From assembly GCF_016834655.1 (NCBI RefSeq), contig NZ_JAENHP010000001.1:124001-188000 (forward strand): 64,000 nucleotides of DNA, read 5' to 3'. Position numbers and translations under genes: made by a program. Shown piece after piece: positions 52,526-61,239 of the stretch (positions are counted from its first letter, which is position 1; each line of letters starts with the position of its first letter). Source of the DNA: Paractinoplanes ovalisporus (GTDB taxonomy: Bacteria; Actinomycetota; Actinomycetes; Mycobacteriales; Micromonosporaceae). The notes beneath the pieces are model-generated. The model saw nothing but the letters and a program-made list of their open reading frames with translations, was not told the DNA's origin and did no database searches.

Positions 52526-53421
52526 ATCAGTCGGCGCTGGATCCACGTGATCAGCAGGACGATCAGCAGCAGCACCACGGCCATGGCGGAGGCCAGGCCG
52601 ATCTGGCGGAACTGGAACGCCGTCTCGTAGGCCTGGATCACGAACGTGCGGGTGCCGTTCGCGCCGCCGGTCATGATGAACGGGATCTCGAAGACGGCCA
52701 GGCTGCCCGAGATGGCCAGGATGAAGCTCAGGCTGATGATGCGGCGGATGCCGGGGGCGATGATGTAACGGAACTGGTGCCAGCGGTTGGCGCCGTCCAG
52801 GTCGGCCGCCTCGTAGATCTCGTTCGGGATCGACTGGATCGCACCGAGGAACAGCACGAAACTCAAGCCGGTGAAACGCCACACCGACGTGCCGGCCAGC
52901 GAGATGTTCGCGATGTCCGGGTCGCCCAGCCACAACCGGGCCTGATCACCCAGGCCGACCGCGCTCAGCACGCTGTCGAGGGTGCCGCCGGGCTGGAACA
53001 GGTAGAGGAAGACGAACCCGACGGCGACACCGTTGAGCAGGTACGGGAAGAACAGGATGCCCTTGAACAGGTTGCGGAACCGGGTGCTGAACGACAGGAC
53101 GACCGCGAAGTACAGGGCGATCGCGATCTGCGCGAACGACGCGACGAAGTAGTACAGGCTGATCAGGAAGACGTGCCAGTACCGTTCGTCGGTGAACACG
53201 CGTACGTAGTTGTCCCAGCCGACCGGGTCCATCACCGGGTCGAGGCCGTCCCACTTGTGGAAGCTGTACCAGACCATGTTGCCGACCGGCACGTACGTGA
53301 ACGTGATGAGCAGAATGAGCGCGGGCGCCAGATACAGCCAGTGTTTCGGTATGCGGCGCGTACGTCGTACGGGAACCGGGCCTTTGACCGTCGTGGGACG
53401 CCGGTCGAGCAGCGCCGTCAT
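52498..53421 (-). CDS. carbohydrate ABC transporter permease 1 (MalF-type)
   Basis: 307 residues from ATG 53421, overlapping the binding-protein stop (ATGA). Six spans; EAA motif YEAADLDGANRWHQFRYII at about 205. The basic N-terminus RRTRRIPKHW is typical. It pairs with the MalG-type permease. Its C-terminal DDEVSLS is duplicated in the micro-ORF that follows. Confidence 0.9.
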   Translation of the reverse strand: MTALLDRRPTTVKGPVPVRRTRRIPKHWLYLAPALILLITFTYVPVGNMVWYSFHKWDGLDPVMDPVGWDNYVRVFTDERYWHVFLISLYYFVASFAQIAIALYFAVVLSFSTRFRNLFKGILFFPYLLNGVAVGFVFLYLFQPGGTLDSVLSAVGLGDQARLWLGDPDIANISLAGTSVWRFTGLSFVLFLGAIQSIPNEIYEAADLDGANRWHQFRYIIAPGIRRIISLSFILAISGSLAVFEIPFIMTGGANGTRTFVIQAYETAFQFRQIGLASAMAVVLLLIVLLITWIQRRLIPDDEVSLS

Positions 53422-54719
53422 CCCATGACCCGGGACTGCGCCTCACCCCAGCGCTTGTTCAGCTCGGCGAAGTACGACTCCTTGCTGCCCTTGGCCGCCC
53501 CGCGCGCGATGTCGACCAGCTTCTGCCGGTAGATGTTGCCGGTCAGGTCGATCTCGGACTCCTTGATGATCTCGTCCTCCTTACCCGCGTACGTGGTGGC
53601 CGCGGGCAGTTCGACGAGCTCGACCCCGGTGTCCTGGAAGGCCTTGAGCGACGCGGGCAGCGGCTGACCGATCGCGGGCGGGATGGCCTCCTGATCGTTC
53701 GCGAACCCGGACTCGTTCACGAACCAGTCCAGCCATGCGCGGGCTGTCGCTTTGTTGTTCGAACTGCGCGAAACCGCCGCTTTGTAGTCGCCCTCGATGC
53801 GCGAATGGAACTTGCCGCCGGTCTGGTAGGGGAACGGCCAGAACGCGATGTCGTCCGGGTTCGCGCCGGCCGCCCTGGCCGCGTCCTTCATCTGCGGCAC
53901 CGCCCACGAACCGAGCAGCATGGTGGCGACCTTGCCGGTGGCAATCATCGGCTTGGAGCCTTCCCAGTTCGTCGTGAGCGGGTCCTTCTCGTTCAGACCG
54001 CCGTGCACGATGTCGAACAGGAGACCGTCGGTGACGTACTCGAGCTTGCCGGGCTGCCAGGGTGCGGGATCGGTCGGGAACTTGTCGTTGACGGCCGGAT
54101 CGGCCAGAATCGCGCGCTGGCTGTTGAAGAAACTGAGCGGCCAGCCGTCCTTGTAGTTCGTGTAGAACGGCACCGCCCCGGTCTTCTTCACGGCGGCCAG
54201 CCCGGCCAGGAACTCGTCGGGCGTCTTGGGTGGGACGGTCACGCCGGCCTGCTGCCAGATCCGCTTGTTGACGACGAGCCCGTTGGCCACGCCACCGATC
54301 GACAGACCGTAGACCTGCCCGTCGTACGCCTTCTCGTCGACGAACCGGTACTTCGACTTGAGCTGCTCGACCCCGCCCAGCGGCTCGAAGAACTGCCCCA
54401 GTTGATCGACGGCGACGGTGTTGGGAATGAGCAGCACATCGCCGTAGTCACCCGAGCTGAGCTGGGTGGTGACGTCGCCCTCGTAGTTGGTGACGGCCTC
54501 GAAGCTGACCTTCGTCCCCGGATACTTCGATTCAAATTCCTTCCCGTACGCGGGGAGGGCCGTCTCGGCCAGGTCGGTGCGGTTGGTCAGCACCGTGATC
54601 TCGCCGGTGATCTCGCCACCCGCGCCGGCGTCGTCGCTGCCCGCGCCGCCCGTGCACCCGGCCGTGAGGGCGAGCGCCGTGGCCAGGCCCAGCCCCAGGA
54701 AGTGCCGTCTATCGACCAT
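53418..54719 (-). CDS. sugar-binding lipoprotein of the mannan ABC importer
   Basis: 433 residues from ATG 54719. The N-terminus has DRRHFLGLGLATALALTAGC: a Tat-like RR motif and a lipobox (LTAGC, Cys about 21), so it is probably a Tat-exported lipoprotein. The rest is a cluster-D solute-binding protein (ITVLTNRTDLAETALPAYGK, GDYGDVLLIPN, GLVVNKRIWQQAG). First gene of the operon SBP-permease-permease-mannosidase. Ligand is inferred as manno-oligosaccharide from the GH2 and GH26 neighbours. Confidence 0.9.
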   Translation of the reverse strand: MVDRRHFLGLGLATALALTAGCTGGAGSDDAGAGGEITGEITVLTNRTDLAETALPAYGKEFESKYPGTKVSFEAVTNYEGDVTTQLSSGDYGDVLLIPNTVAVDQLGQFFEPLGGVEQLKSKYRFVDEKAYDGQVYGLSIGGVANGLVVNKRIWQQAGVTVPPKTPDEFLAGLAAVKKTGAVPFYTNYKDGWPLSFFNSQRAILADPAVNDKFPTDPAPWQPGKLEYVTDGLLFDIVHGGLNEKDPLTTNWEGSKPMIATGKVATMLLGSWAVPQMKDAARAAGANPDDIAFWPFPYQTGGKFHSRIEGDYKAAVSRSSNNKATARAWLDWFVNESGFANDQEAIPPAIGQPLPASLKAFQDTGVELVELPAATTYAGKEDEIIKESEIDLTGNIYRQKLVDIARGAAKGSKESYFAELNKRWGEAQSRVMG

Positions 54720-54815
54720 GTCGCTGTCCGTTCGCTCAGTTTGGTATCGAGGCGGGCGGATGCTTCCTCGCCCGTCGAGCGCCCAGCATGCGTGCGTCGT
54801 TGCGGCCATGTCAAG

Positions 54816-54834
54816 CTTAGATTAATAATTTAAG
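54816..54834. promoter_or_regulatory. AT-rich 19-bp palindrome upstream of the mannan operon
   Basis: CTTAGATTAATAATTTAAG is a dyad with only two mismatches besides the centre, all A/T apart from its ends, in a 70% GC genome. It lies 97 bp upstream of the binding-protein start. Length and AT content resemble ROK-family operators; the ROK gene at 56229 is the likely partner. Confidence 0.65.
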
Positions 54835-55351
54835 TGGTCATCGGATCCGCGATACGTCTCGTCGGAATCGCGCGCCGTGGCCATCTGAGCCGCGCATCGG
54901 AGGTCAGCGATATCCACAGTTCCGCTCTGTCCACAGCCAGGACAGCAGAGATCGCCTCTCCCTGCCAGACTGGAATCGGGGGGCGCCCCCGGGGTCAAAA
55001 GCCCAGTTCAGATCCATGATCGCCGCGGCCTCGACGACGACGCGCGCCCCTTCGAGAGCCACCCTCGCCCGCTCGGTCGTCGGACCGCCGGCCGACCCGC
55101 CGCACGCTCGCCCAACCGTCAGAGCGCTCAGCCGACCCGCCGAACGCTCACCCAACCGCCAGAACGCTCAGCCAACCCGCCACACGCCCGCCCCGCCGCC
55201 AGAGCGCTCAGCCGACCCGCCACACGCTCACCCAACCGCCAGAACGCTCAGCCGACCCGCCACACGCTCACCCAACCGTGATACGCCCACACCCAACTGG
55301 GATGCGGTCGGCAGGGTTGGCCCCGGCCCCCTGCCGGCCGGTGCGGGCCGG
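54835..55351. other. 517-bp gap with DnaA-box-like pair and 40-bp tandem array
   Basis: No gene is supported. From 54910 to 54935 two near-matches to the DnaA box (ATATCCACA, CTGTCCACA) lie 17 bp apart. A GGGGGCGCCCCC hairpin is near 54979. From about 55083 to 55290 runs a tandem array with a unit of about 40 bp (CGCTCAGCCGACCCGCCACA then CGCTCACCCAACCGCCAGAA), with some truncated copies. Confidence 0.8.
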
Positions 55352-56179
55352 TCAGTTCGTGCTGGCTCGGGCCACGATGTGAGCGGCCGGGGCCTCGTAC
55401 ACCTCGGGCGGCTTTCCGGCCATGGCGTCGAGCAGCGCTCCCCCGGCCAGCTCGCCGATCCGGCCCACGTCGTGACTCATCGCCGACAGCGGGGGTGTCG
55501 CCAGCTGGCACAGAGCCGAGTCGTCCCAGGCGACCACCGATACGTCACCGGGGACCGCCATGCCACGGTCGCGCAGCTCGTCCAGCACAGCGAGCGCCAT
55601 CAGGTCGTTGTCGCACATGATGGCGGTGGGATGCTGCGGCAGCAGTCCCGCGAGGGCGGCGCGGCCCGACTCGTACGAGTAATCGCCCTCGGCGCGCAGC
55701 AGGGTCACCCCGCGTACGTCGGCCTCGGTCTCCGCACCCATCTGACGCAACTGGGTGTGAGCGAAGGTGAGCGGGCCGCTGATGTGCCCGATCACCACGT
55801 GACCGCGGTCGGCCAGGAAACGGACGGCCTCCTGCGCGAATCCGGCGTCGTCCGTCCACACCGTCGGCAACCCGGACGCGGTCGACGGCGCGCCCAGCAC
55901 CACCGCGGGCAGCTCGAGCCGGCCGACCAGGGCGACCCGTTCGTCGTCGGGGGCCAGGTCGACCAGCACGACCCCGTCGACGCGGCCCTCGGCGGCCCAG
56001 CGTTCATAGACGGCGCTCTCGGCCTCGCGGTCGGTCACCACCTGCACCAGCACCGACACGCCGGCCGGGGTGAGCACACGTTCGAGACCTTCGAGAAACT
56101 CGTGGTAGTACGGCTCCTCGCCCAGCACCCGCGACGCACGCGCGAGAACCAGGCCGACCCGCCGCTGAGGCTGTGTCAC
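55352..56179 (-). CDS. LacI-type sugar sensor domain without HTH
   Basis: 275 residues from GTG 56179, six bases after TACCGT. It begins VTQPQRRVGLVLARASRVLG, exactly where LacI proteins pass from hinge to ligand domain; the roughly 60-residue DNA-binding part is absent and there is no room for it, the ROK gene starting 50 bp away. The rest is a complete periplasmic-binding-like domain (VDGVVLVDL, IMCDNDLMALAVLDELRDRG, DVSVVAWDDS). No signal peptide. It may be an effector-binding partner of the ROK regulator, or a remnant. Confidence 0.8.
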   Translation of the reverse strand: MTQPQRRVGLVLARASRVLGEEPYYHEFLEGLERVLTPAGVSVLVQVVTDREAESAVYERWAAEGRVDGVVLVDLAPDDERVALVGRLELPAVVLGAPSTASGLPTVWTDDAGFAQEAVRFLADRGHVVIGHISGPLTFAHTQLRQMGAETEADVRGVTLLRAEGDYSYESGRAALAGLLPQHPTAIMCDNDLMALAVLDELRDRGMAVPGDVSVVAWDDSALCQLATPPLSAMSHDVGRIGELAGGALLDAMAGKPPEVYEAPAAHIVARASTN

Positions 56180-56228
56180 CCAGGTACGGTAGCGCCTGAG
56201 CAGCCGGACAAGACAAGGACGACACTCC

Positions 56229-57380
56229 ATGGCACGACGTGAAGCGCCCGCGGCCGGGCCGGGCAGCCGCGCCCTCGTCGTCGACGTGGTCCGGTCGGCC
56301 ACTGCGATCAGCCGGGTCGAACTGGCCGAACTGACGGGGCTCACCCAGCCGTCCATCTCCGGCATCGTGCGCGACCTGATCGCCGACGGGGTCATCCACG
56401 AGACCGGTTCGGCCGACTCGGTGCGGGGCGCCCCGCGCAAACTGCTGTCCATCAACCCGGCCAACCGGTTCGGCATCGGTTTCCAGATCGGCGCCGAATC
56501 CGTGACGTGCGTGGCGATCGACCTCACCGGCGGGGTGGTGGGCCGCGAGGTCGTTCCGCGCGGGGACGACCGGCTGCAGTCGCGTTTCGAAGACTTCACG
56601 TCCGGGCTGGACCTTCCCCGCGGCCGCATCGAGGGGCTGGCCGTCGTCGCCCCGGCCGACCGGGTCGCCCCCGACCTGGGCGCGGTGCTGGCCGAACGGC
56701 TGGGCATCCCCGTCCTGGTCGAGAACGACGCGGCCGCCGCGGCGCTGGGCGAGTTCTGGAGCCGCCGGGTCTCCCGCGACCAGTCGTTCGGCAGCGTCTA
56801 CCTGTCCACCGGCATAGGCGCCGGCCTGGTCTTCGGGGGCGCGCTGTTCCGCGGCGCCAGCTTCGACGCCGGGGAGCTGGGACACCTTTCCATCGCGTAC
56901 GACGGTAGGCCGTGCCCCTGCGGCAACGTCGGCTGTGTCGAGCGGTACGCCTCCATGGCCGCCACCGTCGCGGCCGCGCGCGAGCATCCCGCGCTGTCGT
57001 CCCGCTTGCGCTTGGCGGGTTCCCTGTCCAGCGCGTACGACGCGGTGGCGCGCGCCGCCGTGAACGGTGATCCCGAGGCGTTCGAGCTGGTCGACCAGGC
57101 CGCCGCCCACCTGGCCGTGGCCGTGACGTCGATGGTGAACCTGCTCGACCTGGGCCGCCTGGTGCTGACCGGCCCCGGAATGGCCGTGGCCGGTTCCATC
57201 TACGCCCGCCGCCTCCGCGAGCACCTGTCCGCGCGGGCCCACGCCCGGCACCGTCACGAGATCGTCGTCGAGCTCTCGGCCCAGCCCCGAGACGCAGCCG
57301 CCATCGGCGCGGCGGCCCTGGTCGTGCAGGCATCGATCGCTCCCGGCCACACCCCGTCGCCCGCCTTGCAACCGCAGTAG
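56229..57380 (+). CDS. ROK-family transcriptional regulator
   Basis: 383 residues from ATG 56229. N-terminal winged helix (about 12-75): ISRVELAELTGLTQPSISGI. The ROK domain has the sugar-kinase-like ENDAAAAALGEFW, STGIGAGLVFGG and the zinc motif CPCGNVGCVERY (C-x-CG-x2-GC). The usual DGxG ATP motifs are weak, as in regulators of this family. It probably represses the mannan operon through the AT-rich palindrome at 54816-54834 and is released by a sugar. Confidence 0.9.
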   Translation: MARREAPAAGPGSRALVVDVVRSATAISRVELAELTGLTQPSISGIVRDLIADGVIHETGSADSVRGAPRKLLSINPANRFGIGFQIGAESVTCVAIDLTGGVVGREVVPRGDDRLQSRFEDFTSGLDLPRGRIEGLAVVAPADRVAPDLGAVLAERLGIPVLVENDAAAAALGEFWSRRVSRDQSFGSVYLSTGIGAGLVFGGALFRGASFDAGELGHLSIAYDGRPCPCGNVGCVERYASMAATVAAAREHPALSSRLRLAGSLSSAYDAVARAAVNGDPEAFELVDQAAAHLAVAVTSMVNLLDLGRLVLTGPGMAVAGSIYARRLREHLSARAHARHRHEIVVELSAQPRDAAAIGAAALVVQASIAPGHTPSPALQPQ

Positions 57381-57644
57381 CGGGCCGCCTTTTCAGACCG
57401 ACAGCCGCCCGGCGACACGACAACACACGCGCACAACACGCACAGACCGCCGCCAACCGGTGCGCCACGTCGCACGCGCACGACCCCGCTCAACGCGTCG
57501 GCTGCCCGGTGACCCGACAACGCCGTACACGGGAACGTTTTGATCCTGGCCATCCGGCGTCGCCGACGGAGGCCGCCTGGTGAATCCCTGCCCCATTGGC
57601 TAGGTTGCGGTTACCCCATCCGATCCTCGCAGGGAGTGGCAGTC

Positions 57645-58592
57645 GTGCGGCAACCGCGCAAGACCTTCCGGGCGATCGAGGTCGGCGACGGCCTCGACGG
57701 GCGGTGGGCCGCCTACGCCCGGGGCCTCTGGCACGAGATGGAGGGCCTGCTGACCGAGGAGGGCCGGACTCCGGAGGGCGCAGATCGGGTTGGGGCGCTG
57801 TTCCGTGCGCACATGCCGGAACTGGTCCCGGTTCTGGACCGCCTGGCCGCCCAACTCGACCGGTCCGAGGCGGAAACCTTCCTCACCCACGCGGCACTGC
57901 GGCCGTTCTCGGCGGGCTGCACCCAGATCGGCCGGAACGGCACTCTGCTGCGCAACTACGACCTACGGCCCGACCAGTGCGAAGGGACCATCGCCTCCTC
58001 CTGCTTCCTGCGGCCCGTGATCGGGATGCAGGACATGCTGTGGGGGCTGCTGGACGGGATGAACGACGCCGGTCTCGCGGTCTCGCTCACCTGGGGCGGA
58101 CGTTCCGTCTACGGACGCGGCTTCGCCATTCTCATCCTCGTGCGCTACCTGCTGGAGACGTGCGACACCGTCGATGAGGCGGTCGACCGGCTGCGGTCCC
58201 TGCCGGTCGCCGTCCCCCAGAACCTCACCCTGGTCGATCCCACCAAGGCGATGACGGTGTTCGTGGGGCCGGACATCTCGCCGACGGTGGCACCGGACGA
58301 CTGCGCCGCCAATCACCAGCACCTGCCGGTGACCGACGAACAGGAACGGGCCATGCGGACGCAGGAGCGGCTGCGAGCCATCCGCGCCGCGGGCGCCGAT
58401 GATGTGGCGGCGATGCTGAAGCCGCCGCTTTACCGATCCGTCGACGAGCAGGGGTCAAGAACGCTCTACACCGCCCGCTACCAGCCCATCGAGGGCCGTG
58501 TGACGTACTACTGGCCCGGCGAGTCCTGGCACCAGTCCTTCCGTGACTTCGCGCCCGGATCCCGTACTGTGACCTTGGGCCGGGCCGGCTGA
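57645..58592 (+). CDS. Ntn-hydrolase, C45 / acyl-CoA:6-APA acyltransferase-like
   Basis: 315 residues from GTG 57645, eight bases after AGGGAG. FSAGCTQIGRNGTLLRNYDL has the GCT triad in which the Cys (about residue 92) becomes the N-terminal nucleophile after self-cleavage; LxRNYDL is typical of the C45/choloylglycine hydrolase group. DGMNDAGLAVSLTWGGR (about 143) and NHQHLP (about 225) fit too. Such enzymes hydrolyse or transfer acyl groups on amides, including beta-lactam precursors. The 264-bp gap before it holds only short CA-rich direct repeats. Confidence 0.8.
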   Translation: MRQPRKTFRAIEVGDGLDGRWAAYARGLWHEMEGLLTEEGRTPEGADRVGALFRAHMPELVPVLDRLAAQLDRSEAETFLTHAALRPFSAGCTQIGRNGTLLRNYDLRPDQCEGTIASSCFLRPVIGMQDMLWGLLDGMNDAGLAVSLTWGGRSVYGRGFAILILVRYLLETCDTVDEAVDRLRSLPVAVPQNLTLVDPTKAMTVFVGPDISPTVAPDDCAANHQHLPVTDEQERAMRTQERLRAIRAAGADDVAAMLKPPLYRSVDEQGSRTLYTARYQPIEGRVTYYWPGESWHQSFRDFAPGSRTVTLGRAG

Positions 58593-58620
58593 GAGGCAGC
58601 TGCCGACCCCCGCGGACACG

Positions 58621-58977
58621 TCAGCGGTTGTCGGAGCGGCCGCTGAAGACGGACAGGAAGACGTTCAGGATGTCGAGGAAGATGGACGCGGCCAGCAGCG
58701 GCGCCGAGGTCACGTCGGTGTTGCGGCGCAGGCGTTGGAAGTCGACCATGGTCAGCACCGCGAAGATGACCAGGCCGAGGATCGCGTAGATGAGCGCGCC
58801 GTCCGGGATGTTCACGAAAATGAGCACGATGTTGAAGCCGATGAGCGCAACGAGCGCCCAGAACGCGTAACGCGCAAGAACGGACAGGTCGCGGCGCGTC
58901 GCGTAACCGGCGGCGCCGAACCCGGCGATGAACAGGGCCCCGGCCGGGGCGCGAGCGCCGCGTTCCGGTGTCCGGGG
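58621..58977 (-). pseudogene. Bax-inhibitor-1/YccA-like gene, N-terminally truncated
   Basis: About 118 codons encode the last four membrane spans of a YbhL/YccA-type protein: GALFIAGFGAAGYATRRDLS, then ALVALIGFNIVLIFV, ILGLVIFAVLTMVDFQRLRR and LDILNVFLSVFSGRSDNR. An in-frame TGA at 58980-58978 precedes it with no start codon between, and the normal family length is about 230 residues. The first half is gone, and the neighbouring reductase gene ends only 17 bp away, which suggests a deletion. A GTG at 58827 could restart a 68-residue piece. Confidence 0.65.
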
Positions 58978-58993
58978 TCACGCGTGACGCCCG

Positions 58994-59527
58994 TTACCGG
59001 GTCACCTCGTAGTCGAGCAGGAGCCCGCCCGAGGAGGTCGACTGTGAGCGAATCAGGCCAAGTTTGCGCGTTCGACCGTCCTCATCGAACAACTTGCGTC
59101 CGCGGCCGGCGACCACCGGGTAGACGACCAGGCTGATCCGGTCGATCAGCCCGGCCGCCAGCATCGCCCGGGCGAGGGTGATGCTTCCGTGGACGCCGAT
59201 GTCGCCGCCGGGCTGCGCTTTGAGCTCCCGTACGGCGTCGAGCGACGTCAGCACGGCCGATTCCGCCCACGCTCCGGTGAGCGGTGACGACGTGAAGACG
59301 TATTTGGGAACGCTGTTGATGAAATCGGCGAACGGCTGCATATCCGATGTCGGCCAGTAGGGCGCCCATTCGTCGTACTGGGCGCGGCCGAGCAGCACGG
59401 CGTCCTGCGATCCGATGACCTCGCCGAGGTTGGCGTGCATTTCCTCGTCGAACTCGGACACGAAGTTGTCGGGGCTTTCGGCCACGCCGTCCAGGGACAT
59501 GAGGGTGTAGAGCACAACGTTGCGCAT
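58994..59527 (-). CDS. dihydrofolate reductase-like (RibD C-terminal) protein
   Basis: 177 residues from ATG 59527. The sequence MRNVVLYTLMSLDGVAESPD, LLGRAQYDEWAPYW, KYVFTSSPL, GGDIGVHGSITLARAMLAAG and the late PVVAGRGRKLFD match the YyaP/YwjB-type RibD_C family. These bind NADPH but have no proven reaction. ATG lacks a strong ribosome site. It is downstream of the YccF gene on the same strand. Confidence 0.85.
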   Translation of the reverse strand: MRNVVLYTLMSLDGVAESPDNFVSEFDEEMHANLGEVIGSQDAVLLGRAQYDEWAPYWPTSDMQPFADFINSVPKYVFTSSPLTGAWAESAVLTSLDAVRELKAQPGGDIGVHGSITLARAMLAAGLIDRISLVVYPVVAGRGRKLFDEDGRTRKLGLIRSQSTSSGGLLLDYEVTR

Positions 59528-59555
59528 GCCGGTCAGACCGGCCCGTGGCCGGGAA

Positions 59556-59936
59556 CTAATCGTCGAGTTCGACGATTTCTCGGCCGAGGGGCCAGAAGGC
59601 CACCGGGACCAGCTTGAAGTTCGCGATGCCGAACGGGATGCCGATGATGGTCACGCACAGGGCGATACCGGCCAGGATGTGCGTCAGGGCCAGCCACCAG
59701 CCGGCCACGACGACCCAGATGATGTTGCCGATGCCGGACGCCACGCCGACGCCGGGGCGGCTGACCACGGTGCGCCCGAACGGCCACAACGAATACACGG
59801 CGAGCCGCAACGAGGCGATGCCGAACGGGATCGTCACGATCAGCACGAAGCAGATGAGGGCGGCCAACCCGTAGCCGATCGCGAGCACGAAGCCGCTGCC
59901 GAAGATGAACCAGAGGATGTTCAGGATCAGTCGCAC
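59556..59936 (-). CDS. YccF domain membrane protein
   Basis: 126 residues from GTG 59936. Two YccF repeats are visible: NILWFIFGSGFVLAIGYGLA with IVTIPFGIASLRLAVYSLWP FG, and NIIWVVVAGWWLALTHILAG with IIGIPFGIANFKLVPVAFWP LG. Four spans in two hairpins. Family function unknown. Its start lies 32 bp from the MscS gene's terminal repeat array. Confidence 0.9.
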   Translation of the reverse strand: MRLILNILWFIFGSGFVLAIGYGLAALICFVLIVTIPFGIASLRLAVYSLWPFGRTVVSRPGVGVASGIGNIIWVVVAGWWLALTHILAGIALCVTIIGIPFGIANFKLVPVAFWPLGREIVELDD

Positions 59937-59968
59937 AGATCAAGCATGCCTGGTGCGCGCCAGTGTCC

Positions 59969-60052
59969 GGCGTCGTCGTTCTGTTCTCAGGCGTCGTCGC
60001 TTTGTTGTCAGGCGTCGTCGTTCTGTTGTCAGGCGTCGTCGTTCTGTTTGCG
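59969..60052. repeat. 21-bp tandem repeat copying the 3' end of the MscS gene
   Basis: Units start at 59969, 59990, 60011 and 60032; the core on the plus strand is GGCGTCGTCGTTCTGTTGTC. On the minus strand each copy reads AACGACGACGCCTGA (one copy GCGACGACGCC, last one CCGG), the gene's own NDDA* ending. The unit is a multiple of three. Confidence 0.9.
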
Positions 60053-60769
60053 GTTGGCGTCGTCAGCGGTCTCGGCGATCGCGGTGGCGGCGGCCAGGGC
60101 GGCCGCGTCGTGGTCGGGCGTGACCGGGTCGCCCGGGTCGGCCGGACGGTCGTCGGGTTCGCCGTCGGACGGGCCGACCGCCGAGGCCAGCAGCGCCGAG
60201 TTGGGGATGTTCAGCGGCCCCTCGGACGTCTCGAGCACCGTGTAGAGCAGCCCGGCCGAGATGATCGTTCCGTAGTGCGGGCCGCCGATCGCGCCGGACA
60301 GGACGCGCACCTGCTGACCCGGGATGTACGGCCGGGCGAACATGAGCACCAGGCCCGCGAACAGATTGCTCAGCACCGGCTGCGCGGCCAGACCAAGGAT
60401 GACGCCGGTGACCGCGCCGCCCACGAGCAGATGTTCGAGGCCGACGCCCAGCAGGTCGCACACCGCGAACACGGCGATCAGATAGCCGCCGAGCAGCACC
60501 ACCAGGCGTAGCGGAGTCGCGGCGGCATCTCCGGCCCGCGCCTGCGTGACCCGGTGCACTTCGCGCGCGGCGGTGCGACTGGCGAGCACGCCGCCCACCG
60601 CGACCACCAACGCGCATCCGTACGCCACCAGACGATCGCGCAGTTCGATCGAATTGACGTTCCCGATCTGGCTTCCGACGATCAGCGCGACAAGCGCGAT
60701 CAGCCCGAACACCACCGTCTTGCGGAAGTCGGGACGAACATGCTGTTCCAGCAGCGGCATTCCGAACAT
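60029..60769 (-). CDS. MscS-family mechanosensitive channel
   Basis: 246 residues from ATG 60769. Four spans, then the MscS signature GLAAQPVLSNLFAGLVLMFA (about 130-150) and RPYIPGQQVRVLSGAIGG in the beta domain. The cytoplasmic part is much shorter than in E. coli MscS and ends in an acidic, disordered tail (SDGEPDDRPADPGD to KQNDDA). It would release solutes on osmotic downshift. The tail codons are repeated after the stop. Confidence 0.85.
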   Translation of the reverse strand: MFGMPLLEQHVRPDFRKTVVFGLIALVALIVGSQIGNVNSIELRDRLVAYGCALVVAVGGVLASRTAAREVHRVTQARAGDAAATPLRLVVLLGGYLIAVFAVCDLLGVGLEHLLVGGAVTGVILGLAAQPVLSNLFAGLVLMFARPYIPGQQVRVLSGAIGGPHYGTIISAGLLYTVLETSEGPLNIPNSALLASAVGPSDGEPDDRPADPGDPVTPDHDAAALAAATAIAETADDANRKQNDDA

Positions 60770-60962
60770 GGTGACGCGATCCTATCGGGGCTTCGGCAAG
60801 ATCAGACGGCCACCTCCAAACGTCCGACCAAACTCCGAAACTTCCGAATTCCCTCGTACGGTGGTCCGGCCGCAACTCGGACGCACATGGCAAGCAACGT
60901 CTTCGAGCTGCGAATCTGTACGCAGCGCGACCATCCAACTACCGCTAACTTTCCGGAAGTTG

Positions 60963-60991
60963 TTGACATCGGACGGTGCTCGACACAGTAT
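60963..60991 (+). promoter_or_regulatory. orphan sigma70-type promoter
   Basis: TTGACA, a 17-base spacer, then CAGTAT (AGTATG with 18). This is one of the best -35 boxes in the window and no good gene follows, so it may drive a non-coding RNA or a lost gene. Confidence 0.4.
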
Positions 60992-61239
60992 GGAGGCCAT
61001 CGACGGGCCTGAAAATCCGTTGGTCCGGGCCCCCGGAAAGGCCCGGCTTGCCGGGGTCGTCCCCGCCGGGCGCCGGCCGGCATTTCCACGCCGCGACGAC
61101 GCCGGCGTGCGGTGGCCCCCACCCTTGGCCACCGAATCCGCCACGCCGGCGTCGTCGCTCGCGCGCAACAGACAGCGCGGCCCAGCCCCGACCGGCCCGG
61201 ATCATGCTCGTCGTCGGCGCGATGCGACCGCCCGCCGCG

